Below are positions 1 to 9,477 of a stretch of 64,000 nucleotides of DNA, one piece after another. Every line of letters begins with the position of its first letter. The first letter of the stretch is position 1. The stretch is from Pelodera strongyloides (taxonomy: Eukaryota; Nematoda; Chromadorea; Rhabditida; Rhabditidae). The DNA lies in NCBI GenBank assembly GCA_036852015.1, contig JAANDG010000044.1, forward strand, positions 124,001-188,000, read 5' to 3'. The position numbers and the translations under genes were made by a program. Below the pieces are notes generated by a model, which had not been told where the DNA came from, did not search any database, and saw only the letters and a program-made list of their open reading frames with translations.

Positions 1-737
1 GATCGCTGACGGTTTGCGGCCGATCTGCAACGCTCATCTGAGGCCATATTGACCACTCCGATTCCCTCGGGGAAATATTCCCTGGGCACCGAAAATATCA
101 TTCTAAAGTGAGACACGGGGAGATAGAGACGGGGAATTCCCCATGGGGAATTAAGTGGTGAATATGGCTTCTGGAGTTTCCACGCTCACGGATGAACACT
201 GCCAACAGTCAATGTGTTCTCGACAGCCTTTGCGCTGTGTGTTCATCTGTCGGAAATTGTTCTTCTGAATGTAAGTGCATAAATTAACGTCAGTGATCCA
301 CAGAAGTTTAGAAGATAAATCATCTGGAAGATGCGTGGTGTGTTTCGGTGTGTTCTTCAGCTGCGAATCCCTTCAAAAAACTTTTTGGGGCATATGTCTG
401 AAAACTACGCACAAAATCGGAAATTTTACCATGGTCAAACAGGGGCACGTCAGAATTCTTCAGAATCGCGCGGCTTCGAAGCGCCACCGAGGATTTGAAC
501 TCGATCGGAGAAGCCCCTATCGATAATTATATGCAATAAGATTCTTTAGCATTTTTAATTTTTAAACAAATGTTAATTTCCGTTGTTCAAATGGAGCCCA
601 CTCGCAGGTGGCGCCACCTCTTATTCGAACATGAATAACATAAACGTGAAAGGCAATCGAACCAAATAAATCAACAAGTGTAATAACAACATTTATAATA
701 ACAACAGGGGTTTGCCATGACTTAAACCTTGTAGAAT
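1..737. other. left-edge stretch without recognisable gene
   Basis: I see no exon chain here. A small open frame at 275-526 has no codon or splice support. A stretch near 470-530 resembles the B box of a tRNA read on the minus strand, but no A box accompanies it. Confidence 0.5.
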
Positions 738-1303
738 GACCAGTGGGGGATTCAGCATACTCGAAGAGAGATCAGAACGATCCATGGGCAAAGAACTGAA
801 TAGAGAAATTTACTCAATGATACACGACGTCAAATACGTTTACGTCTTCGACTAAGGCGAGTCGACACGAGTCATGGATATACAAAACAATAAGGGCAAA
901 TCAATCCCGCAATTCAGACATTATAATGGTTACCTGAATAGAGCTAGGGATCCTAGAATTGACGGACAGATGTCGTTATCGGCGACTAAGGAGTATTTCC
1001 TGACAGGGTCTTCGCAGAACATCTCAAGTGGGTTAACATCAGATCACATCGCACAGTCAGCAGTAAAAAGCAACCAAACCTTTCGGAAACCCCTTTTTGT
1101 TGGATATCTTTTGGATGTGCAGGTATGGAAATGGCTGTACACTTATGGTTAGGACTACGGTACATGAGTCAAGATCTAGATTTTGCGGTTCGCGGAACAT
1201 CCGTCTTTCGGTTGACGATTGATTCTGATGACATTCTGAAATTTTTTTTTTTTTTCACAATACAGGGTCAATTTTTCACGCTGAATCCAAAGGTGCAGCA
1301 TAT
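738..1303 (+). CDS. possible small hypothetical gene (weak)
   Basis: An ATG at 874 opens a frame that runs to a possible donor after 1122 (CAG, then GTATGG). After a T-rich tract, an acceptor at 1264 continues the same frame to a TGA at 1301-1303, giving about 96 residues with no recognised domain. A separate 39-codon frame, 738 to a TAA at 853-855, lies just upstream and is not joined to it in any way I can justify. There is no signal peptide and no family resemblance. This may be chance openness in AT-rich DNA. It lies about 400 bp upstream of the astacin gene on the same strand. Confidence 0.2.
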
Positions 1304-1654
1304 TTGAAGCGTTTCTGAGATATTTCAGGCGAAAACGAAAAATTGTGGGTTTCCTTTACTTATGGAACGCACTTTATATAGTACATTATAGCACCACTTG
1401 AGAACCCCACAATAGAACTTACTGTCAATGTGTCCCTGACCTATATTTGCCAAACATTTCGACTGATAACCACACGTATTTACAAAATAAACTTTGCCGA
1501 ATTCGTAGCAAACCATTTCTGTGAGCGTATGCATTGAATGTTGATTGTTGTTGTAAAGCGCTCTTCTTTTATACTATTTTACACGAAGAGGAAAACATCT
1601 TCAATCCAAGGGGAATATTTGTGATACAATGGAGGAATATATAAGCGGAGGAAG

Positions 1655-1660
1655 TATAAA
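1655..1660 (+). promoter_or_regulatory. TATA-like box upstream of astacin gene
   Basis: A TATAAA sequence lies 50 bp upstream of the astacin start codon at 1710, a suitable distance for a short 5' leader. No clear trans-splice acceptor lies between it and the ATG, which fits a conventional promoter. Confidence 0.3.
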
Positions 1661-1709
1661 AAGGTGCATCCCACAGAAAGTTGTAAGCCTATCGCCCCAT
1701 CCCATCCAT

Positions 1710-4700
1710 ATGCTCAATACTGCTCTAGTGTTATTCCTTGTTTTGAATGTTACTTATGTCTGTGGTCGAAGCGTTGACCAAATTAAGGTAAATGAAGTTG
1801 GGTACTTTTGGTTTGCATCGCATAGTGTTCCGAAGTGTGGGTTAGTTTTGAGTAGTATAATTTTAGGTTTTTTTTCTTTTTGTAACAAGATTTATAGTAA
1901 GTAGTTCGCGCGCTCAGTGGCGACCAAACATTGCCGTATTTTTGCTTACTGGGAAGCAAACCGTATAAACCGTATAAAACCGTATTTGAAATTTATAAAA
2001 TGACGTACAAAAATTGGAAATTGGAAAATTCACTTCAATGCCACCATAACCCAGTTACAAATCACAACGTACACTTGGAGAGACGTTGTCAACATAGCGA
2101 TAGCGACACGGAGAGAATATGAAACAAAACAAAACGTGAAGTTCTCGTGTCCGACCCTTTAATTTTAATAATGGTTTTTTCAGCATCCTGGCCTGCGTGC
2201 GGCTCTCAATCGGCGCCATTTGATTGCCAGACTGCGAAACGTTGTCCGAAGGCAATATGATAGAGTGCCGGTAGGCATTTAATAATAATAAATAATAATA
2301 AATCTTCTACGCCTCAAGGGTTTTCAAAGCTTTTGTGACTTGTTCTGCAGAGGTCCTCAGCATTAGGCGACGAGTTCCAGATGACAAATTGCTCGACCTC
2401 TTCGGGCTAGGATATTTAGCTTGAACTAATTATATTATGATCCTCTACCATAAACTTACTTATAAGGAAATTTATTTAGGCGTATGATCTGTTTGAAGAA
2501 CCGCTGGAAAGTAGTGGACGTCGGTTGGCACGCTTAAATGGACATATTAGGTGGATATTTATTTGTATTTATTGACATTCGGGCAAAGACGTCGCTTTAA
2601 AACTGGGATATTTTAAAATTCTCTTTACGCTTCAAGAGCGTGCACTTTTATTCAAGGGTGAAAATACAGATTCAATGTTTGCTTATGACATGTTCCGCAG
2701 AGGTCCTGAGCAGTAGGCGACGAGTTACAGATGACAAATTGCTCGACGTCTTCGGGCTATTAGTATCAATCACATGAAGTGAAACACTTGGGAGCAAGGA
2801 ACTTTCGGCATTGTGATCCTCGAAAATATATTTCGATAGTTGTTTCTTTACGAAGATCACTTGGATTTATCGGGAAACACCTCCAATTTATATTCTCCAT
2901 AATTCAGTAAATTCCTCTTCGATGGCGATATGCTAATTTCACCGAACCTTTTGCGAAATATCGTAGTGGAAAGCGAGAGAGAACTCGTCGAAGAAACGAA
3001 GAGTAAAAGGGAGGATTCAAGAGAGACTGACACGTCAGACGAGCAGACGCTGGGCGAAGGCAGTGGGCAAGAAGAGGAGGAGAAAAGACATCCAAGGTAT
3101 TTGAATTACTTGGATTATAGTGGAAAAGGCTACTGTATGCAATAATCATCGTTGGTGATTTTATAACATAATTGACTGCTCAAGTCTTATCTAATTGTAA
3201 CGTCTAAATTCCGGTCGGTGTTTGAAACACATCGGGGACAACTGAATTTACATATATATGCTAATTTACTCGAGTTTAGTTAGATTTTTTATTCTAATTT
3301 ATGTTCATTTGCATAAGCTGCATAGGAATGCTGGCGTACTCGATGTGTTTCAAAACGCGACCGGTATTTCGCTTTAATTTATGAAACACGACGTAATAAC
3401 TAGCCGATATCATCGGGAGCTTGAAATTTTTTATGCGAATACGTTTTGTAAATTATCCTTTTTAGGACGAAGCGTCAAGCATATCGCGATGAACTCTATC
3501 CAACAACTATATGGCGACAGGGCGTACCATATAGTATTTCGAAGAACTTTTGTAAGTTTTCTTTTGCATTTCTCCGAATTCTAGCTGAAATTGAAACAGC
3601 ACAGATTCTACGGAAACGTCTATAGAAAAGTTAAACCACGCCATATGGACATATGGTACATGTCATGCACGGTACTGCAGATGTCAGGGATGACAAGTAG
3701 AACTCCTCAGGTAAATTTGTGCTCTGTCAGCTATCAGATAAGGTGACAGTACTCTTAGCATAAGAAACACAATGTTCATCAGTAATCAGTATTTCATCTT
3801 ATTTTCAGCACAGGATTATGTCGATTCAATAATGAAGGCAGTCTACTTTTGGGGCAACGAAACATGCATCGATTTCAGAGAGAAAACAGCTAAAGATGGA
3901 AAGCATTATTTATTTTTTGACAGTAAGTTACTTAAACATTATCAGTAAGTATGCAAACTACGAAATTAAACCAAAGTCTAAACCCTAACATTTACATAGA
4001 GGCAACTCACAGTAATGAAATATACTCTGGTCCTCAGACGCGCAGCTCGCAAATGCGTAACCGCGTCCGCGGAAAAAGATTCGAAATTTGGACTGAAAAA
4101 TTTGAGACATAGAGAAATCTCTTTTCTGCGTCTCCATCTTTTCCACGTTAAGAAGAAATCTCTTTTCCGCGGACGCGGTTACGCATTTGCGCGCTGCGCG
4201 CCTGAGGGCGTCGTACAGTAGGATCAATACTGTATCTTGTATCTGAAGTATTTTAGATCAAGAAGAAGGCTGCTGGTCCACTGTGGGACTGGATGAATTC
4301 GAACAACCCCAAGTAGTCAACATCGGCAATGGATGTTTTCTTGTAAGAATTTATACCACCGTCTTGCTTTCGTAAAAAAAAATACCGGCCGGTTTTTGAA
4401 ACGCATCGTGGACATCTGAGTTCTTACGTATTTATGCTAAATTGCTCGAATTTAGCTCGATTTTTTATTCTACTTTATGTTCATTTGCATACGCAGTATA
4501 AGAATGCTGGTCTACTCGATGTGTTTCAAAGAACCGGACGGTATTTCGCTTTAAAGGGACGGGCCCATCAAAATAAACCCATATTTTGCATGTTTTTATA
4601 ATTTGTATAAAGGGGGTTTATTATAAAAAATGTACACTAAATTTCGGCTAGACTTTATCCCGCTGAAATTTTTTGGTGTCGATAAACGCATAAGTGTACC

Positions 4701-7700
4701 GTAGAAGACACACAATTGCACCTTTATTTTCTTGTCGCGTGTCCCGGGGGAATATGGCTATATAGACAGATGGTCTCCCGGGTCCCAACCAGAGCGAGGT
4801 ATCCTCGGAAATAAGGGTGCAATTGTGTGTCTTCTACGGTATACTTATGCGTTTAACGACACCGAAAAATTTCAGCGGGATAAAGTCTAGCCGAAATTTA
4901 GTGTACATATATTATAATAAACCCCCTTTATACAAATTATAAAAACATGCAAAATATGGGTTTATTTTGATGGGCCCGTCCCTTTAAGCTGATATAGAAT
5001 ATTATAATTTATCGATGAAAGCCAATCGTTTCAAGATAGTGTAACTAAAAGTTGAAACGTGAAGTTTTCGTTTCTATCCTAATTGTAGAGTATAATGCAC
5101 TATGAAATAAGTTACTCCATGGCGTTCTAGCTGAAACACTGAAAAGCAGTCGTTATAGTTTTCAAAAACACTCAAAATAATTTTTTTTAAATTATATTTC
5201 GAGCAGTCGATATTCTTCTTATGGTTTCCTTGCAGTTTGGTATTACAAGTCATGAACTCGCGCATGCTCTTGGATTGTTCCACCACCAACAGAGATATGA
5301 TCGGTATGTATTTATTTATTTATTCTTTTTTATTATTTTAATTATTTTATTTGATCCTGTCACCTGTAGATTATATGCAATCATCCCTGACATTCAACAG
5401 GTGTTTTCACAGTTCTGATGAAACATATCAATCCAAAATAGTCCAAATTGTATTCTACTTTTAGTGACAACAATATTTTGTTCCACGCGAATAATGTGCC
5501 TCAAGATCTGCTCATGCAATTCTCAAAGGTAAAAATTTTTTAACTGAACATTGCCAAGTTACCTCTGGTAAAAATATATGGGTAACAATTATTGTTGAAA
5601 ATTGAGTGCCAAAGGCAACGTTTAGTGTTTGCGAAAGTGAACCTTCTTTGAATTTTCATAGACAACTGAATGCGGCGGTATATTTTAGATTCCACGAAAA
5701 TATCTCTCCACCTACAAACTACCATACGATGTGGGCAGTGTGATGCACTACACACCAACAGAGTAGGCAATTGCAAACTTATTGTGTTTGAAGTATTTAG
5801 GTGCGGTTATGTTATTATGGATAGTAAGGCAAAACATGTAATTTTTGAAGCAAGCCACGCAACTCTATTGTCGCGATGACTGAGTTATTATATGCGACTA
5901 TGTTTGTTTGACGACTAATAATATTTTTGCAAGACTTTATTGGTTCAGATTTTCCTTCAATGGTCGTGCCAAAGTGTTGATTGCGAAAAATAAATGGCTT
6001 CAAAATACGATGGGAAGTATGGATATGCCATCGTTTTTGGATGTGTTGCTAATCAATAAACACTACAAGTGCACAGGTTTGTATTGATTTCTGTGGTCAA
6101 GTGGTTATGGGCGCTGAAACGAATGCTAGTGTCGAGAGTTCGAATCCCGTGTGCGGAAAAATGAGTAATATAACGAAATAACGCATTTTCAGCCAAATGT
6201 AAAAATCCACCGAAGTGCATTAATGGAGGATACGTAAACCCGAGGAACTGCACGATATGCAAGTAAGTGACTTGGTTATTGGTCAGAATAGATCGTGTTC
6301 CCCATAACAAAGATAAAGTTGCATTGTCAGACAACTCGTTGTACATTTTATTTTCCTAATAAAATAGTGTTCCAAGAGGGTTTTCCTTCATTCAGTGGGT
6401 AGTTCAGCAAGTATATGACTTTTCTACAGAGATACTGTGTAGAGTAGACGAAGTGTTTCATAAGTTAAATTGCTAGATGTCTCCAAGTTGTTGTTGAAAC
6501 GTTATAACGGAGAAATTTACCATTAGCACCAACCTGGTTGACGTAATATTTGCGCCCCCATTATATGATTGGTCCTTCCTACATCTAGATATTCCAGGTG
6601 TCCAACTGGTTATTCCGGACTGACTTGCAATCAAGTGGAACCGTCTGTGCCAAGCACGTGTGGAGGACTATTGACTGCGGCGAGTAAAATACAAAAGATT
6701 GAGATTTCAATTGATGGGAGAAGATCCATGGAAAGACTTCAATGTGTTTATCATATAAGGGTAAGACTGATACGATATGTTAGATTTTGTCTTAGGACGT
6801 ACACAGAACTGTTCTCTTCCCGTCCAGTTACAGTTATTGAAGTGGGCAGTAATCTCTATATAGCTTCTCCATTGAGTTCTACATCGTGGTCATATTTTAA
6901 AGCGAAAAACCGGCCGGTTTTTGAAATCGCGTAGACCAGCATTCTTGTGCAGCTTATGCAAATGAACATACATAAATTAGAATAATAAATCGAGCTAAAT
7001 TCGAGCAAATTAGCATAAACACGTAAGAATTCAGTTGCCCATGATGCGTTTCAAAAACCGGCCGGTATTTCGCTTTAATATGTCATAAAGCGTATTTTAT
7101 TTTGTATTTAATTATTTAGTCACCTGCCCTAACAAGGGTGAAGATAGGATTGGGGAATGTACGAGGATTTTGTGTGGAAGGTTGTTATATGAGTGGACTG
7201 GAAATAAAAGGGACGCAAGATGCCAGACCTGTGGGATACAGGTGGGAAATCGAATAATTTATGAAAGCATGAATGAATGTGCAGTGAAGTAATATGTTAG
7301 AACCAAACGGCTATCGCAACGCCTGAGGCGACTTTCCAATACTGCAGAGGGGACTTCAAAACATTACAAAAATGGGCATACTTATATGAAACGTCTGAAA
7401 CAAACGTAGTGCCTATAATTAAGGTACTTGCTTATTTTGGGGTGGCGACAAGTTGGACTGCTTATACCAAATCTTTGAAACGTATTATGGATTTCGCTTC
7501 CGACATTGTGACAAAAAATCTTTCTCCTTATATAAAAAGATGATGTTAGGCAGTTAGGCTGCAACGCTTGAAAAGAGCATCTCGTAATAGATTTTCTGCT
7601 TCACAACTACCTTTAACCCTACTTCTACCAAGCCTTGAGCTCCCAGTAGAAATAAAACCTTGATTTCACTGAAACAGTTTTCATTTGAAGTGTTCATGAT

Positions 7701-8986
7701 AATTTCAGATTTTGTTGTAAAAAGCACTCAAAGCAGATAATCTATGCAGATTCGCGTAATGTGCCTATTACGTTCTTTGCCCTCGCCGGAATTACAAACG
7801 CTACTGTATACTATCATTGGGGTGATTTCTTTATCATATTTATTGATTGAGGACGAGTGATTGGCAATCAAATGATCTATACTGCGAGCCGCAGAGTAGT
7901 TTCAGGGTGATCATAACCTGCAAGTGGATGTCCTATCAAACAATCATACTGAATTAAAGGGATATGTTCACTAGGATTTGCACCTTATTGAACCTTTAAA
8001 CTTCCCTTTAAACTTCATGTTTCACTTGCTTTCTATGCGTTCCACAGTGTGTGGTTTATGCTTGCACATAGTGGAGTTATTTTCATTCGTTTATACTCCT
8101 CATATCTCTATTTAGTACCGAAATACGGAATCTCAGCCGGCGATGATTATTTGATAAACAAAAGTTTGAACGAAACAAGTAAGGACGTTCATGCGGAGAT
8201 ATTTGCACAACGGTCACCGCAAGTAAATATGAGGTATAGATGGTTTACTTATAATTAGTTATACAGTGATCAGGCGGAGGTGAACTTGAAGAGAAAGTGA
8301 TCCCATTTCAACAGCGAAATGGAACATGAAAACTTCTGTACGATATTTATTGAGCATGTTTTACGATATCGCCTTGGCACATTCAAAAGCTATGCAACTT
8401 CTCTAATCGCTGAATCTGAATCTACTCTTCTTATGAAGTTGACAAGCCCAATATACACATTCCAGACTTTCGTTCGTACCCACTGCTGCACCACCAGAAA
8501 CTGAGAAAACAGTTCGCATTATTAGCAAGTCGAAGGCCATCCTTGTGAGGAAAATTTTCTGTATATATATGGTTCTAATTTAACACATATGGACTATGTA
8601 GTCACTGTGTAATTTAAATACATACCACAGGAAGACGAAATAATTGCCGAAACCACAAAAAAACCCGTCGTTGGTTTATCGTTTATGACTGTTTGGTGAC
8701 CAGCTGATGACGGTTCTCGAAGAAACTTGGTCAAGAGTTGGTCACGAATTGGTCACCAGATGGGCAGGCCCACGAAAAAACCAGTGGACCGTATCCAAAT
8801 GGGTTCACCCATTTCCTATGACCTATATTTCAGGCTTCCCAGAAGAATCCACTGAGGTTGACTTCAAGCAGGAATAAGAACCCAATTATAAGTCATGACG
8901 ACGGTTTTGCAAGTGAAGAAATCCTCGATCTTTCACTATTAGGCACTGATGGCAAATCGGATGTTGACTTTGCAAATGAAGACTAA
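1710..8986 (+). CDS. secreted astacin-family zinc metalloprotease (nas-type, EGF and CUB-like tail)
   Basis: Exons: 1710-1787, 2184-2270, 2480-2550, 2908-3096, 3466-3551, 3809-3922, 4257-4342, 5236-5303, 5465-5528, 5689-5762, 5949-6076, 6193-6262, 6598-6760, 7120-7241, 7709-7821, 8116-8178, 8315-8357, 8466-8544, 8834-8986. All phases match and give about 616 aa. Residues 1-19 are a signal peptide (MLNTALVLFLVLNVTYVCG). A prodomain follows, with the FDGD motif near 83-86 typical of astacin propeptides. A basic RTKR at about 142-145 is the likely activation site. The mature protease has the GVPYSISKNF and TCIDF blocks, the zinc site HELAHALGLFH (His243, 247, 253; Glu244) and the Met-turn SVMHY (Met300). 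An EGF-like Cys cluster follows at about 345-385, then a CUB-like region and a polar tail. There is no thrombospondin or ShK domain. Known family role: cleavage of extracellular or cuticle proteins. Exon 17 (8315-8357) is tentative, chosen because it restores phase. AATAAA lies at 9007-9012. Confidence 0.9.
2306..2410 (+). repeat. interspersed repeat family F, copy 1
   Basis: This stretch shares a long segment (GAGGTCCT...AGGCGACGAGTT...GATGACAAATTGCTCGAC) with 2623-2760 and, inverted, with 52301-52437. It lies in astacin intron 2. Confidence 0.7.
2623..2760 (+). repeat. interspersed repeat family F, copy 2
   Basis: This is the second copy of the family, in astacin intron 3, with exon 3 between the two copies. 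It also carries the outer CGCTTCAAGAGCGTGCAC segment that copy 3 has. Confidence 0.7.
3198..3377 (-). mobile_element. short TTAA-flanked inverted-repeat element, family A copy 1
   Basis: A non-coding element of about 180 bp. Its right end is CCGGTATTTCGCTTTAA and its left end is a degenerate inverted copy. The inner sequence (TTATGTTCATTTGCATAAGC) is shared with five other copies in the window. It lies in astacin intron 4. TTAA at the ends suggests piggyBac-like mobilisation, which is an inference. Confidence 0.75.
4025..4216. mobile_element. palindromic element family E, copy 1
   Basis: Inverted repeats of about 50 bp (CCTCAGRCGCGCAGCKCGC followed by AAATGCGTAACCGCGTCCGC) flank a short centre. 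A shorter copy lies at 30380-30470. It sits in astacin intron 6, just before exon 7. Confidence 0.75.
4371..4554 (-). mobile_element. TTAA inverted-repeat element, family A copy 2
   Basis: It has the same ends and core as the other family A copies. Its right TTAA (4551-4554) is also the left TTAA of the family B palindrome that follows, so the two elements abut at one target site in astacin intron 7. Confidence 0.8.
4551..4987. mobile_element. long palindromic element, family B copy 1
   Basis: The 437-bp element is a near-complete inverted repeat from TTAAAGGGACGGGCCCATC to its complement, with arms of about 190 bp around a centre of about 60 bp. TTAA lies at both ends. There is no coding frame. 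A close copy lies at 46864-47313. Confidence 0.85.
6087..6157 (+). pseudogene. tRNA-like sequence in astacin intron 11
   Basis: A good A box (TGGTCAAGTGG) and B box (AGTTCGAATCC) lie about 35 bp apart, as in a tRNA gene. The acceptor and T stems pair poorly and no clean anticodon arm forms. It is therefore probably a decayed tRNA or the head of a tRNA-derived SINE. Confidence 0.45.
6897..7078 (+). mobile_element. TTAA inverted-repeat element, family A copy 3
   Basis: TTAA bounds both ends. The terminal repeats contain ACCGGCCGGT and the core is shared with the other copies, in the opposite orientation to copies 1 and 2. It fills much of astacin intron 13. Confidence 0.85.
7303..7540 (-). mobile_element. 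non-autonomous Helitron-like element, copy 1
   Basis: Read on the minus strand it begins with TC after a host A (TCTTTTTATATAAGGAG). It ends with a CGCCTCAGGCG hairpin about 12 nt before TTGG and a host T. It aligns with the element at 58713-58950, and the two share GGGCATACTTATAT on the plus strand. The terminal CTGG has mutated to TTGG. It lies in astacin intron 14. Confidence 0.6.
8636..8820 (+). repeat. interspersed repeat family G, copy 1
   Basis: This segment matches 60028-60260 over most of its length: GACGAAATAATTGCCGAAAC, reiterated TTGGTCACGA words, then GGGCAGGCCCACGAAAAAA and CCGTATCCAAATGGGTTCA. It lies in the last astacin intron. The reiterated GTTGGTCACGA words form a short internal tandem. 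Confidence 0.75.
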
Positions 8987-9448
8987 ACTTTACTAGTTTA
9001 AGCATCAATAAATCATTGTATTAATTGCTTTTTGTCAATATTGTGTATAACACCACAGCATCACACATGTTGAACTTCACATTTCGAAGGGTTTTTTCCA
9101 TTCGGAGCCTGCATATCTGAGCTATACATTTTTTTGCCGATCATTGTTAATTAACCTCTTGATTGTTGAATCATAGAATGGACTTGTTTGAAATTGTTTG
9201 CAAGCTTTGGTACTCAATTTTTAATATGACAGCAAAACTACAGTAGCTACTCATCTTTTTGATTTAGCGCGCTGGTCAAAAATCGGCCGATCGATAACTA
9301 CCGCCCCTCGACAATTAAATTTTAAATTTTGTTTGTTTTTGGATTGGATGGTATGTATTTCTGTTCATCTTTCGGTTTCTTTCTCTTATTATGCCTCGGT
9401 GTATTCGGATGTCCAGTGTTTTGAGTTTGTTTACTGTTTTTCTTTTAG

Positions 9449-9477
9449 GTGAGGCCTCATCAACTCGAGGTCGACAA
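9449..9477 (+). promoter_or_regulatory. 5' leader of hnRNP L gene behind a likely trans-splice acceptor
   Basis: A strong acceptor (TTTTTCTTTTAG) ends at 9448, 29 nt before the start codon, with no donor upstream that obviously belongs to it. In Caenorhabditis this arrangement usually marks spliced-leader addition. It lies about 440 bp after the astacin poly(A) signal. Confidence 0.45.

Noticed and set aside
470..530. tRNA B-box-like sequence on the minus strand
   Set aside because: No A box, no foldable acceptor stem.
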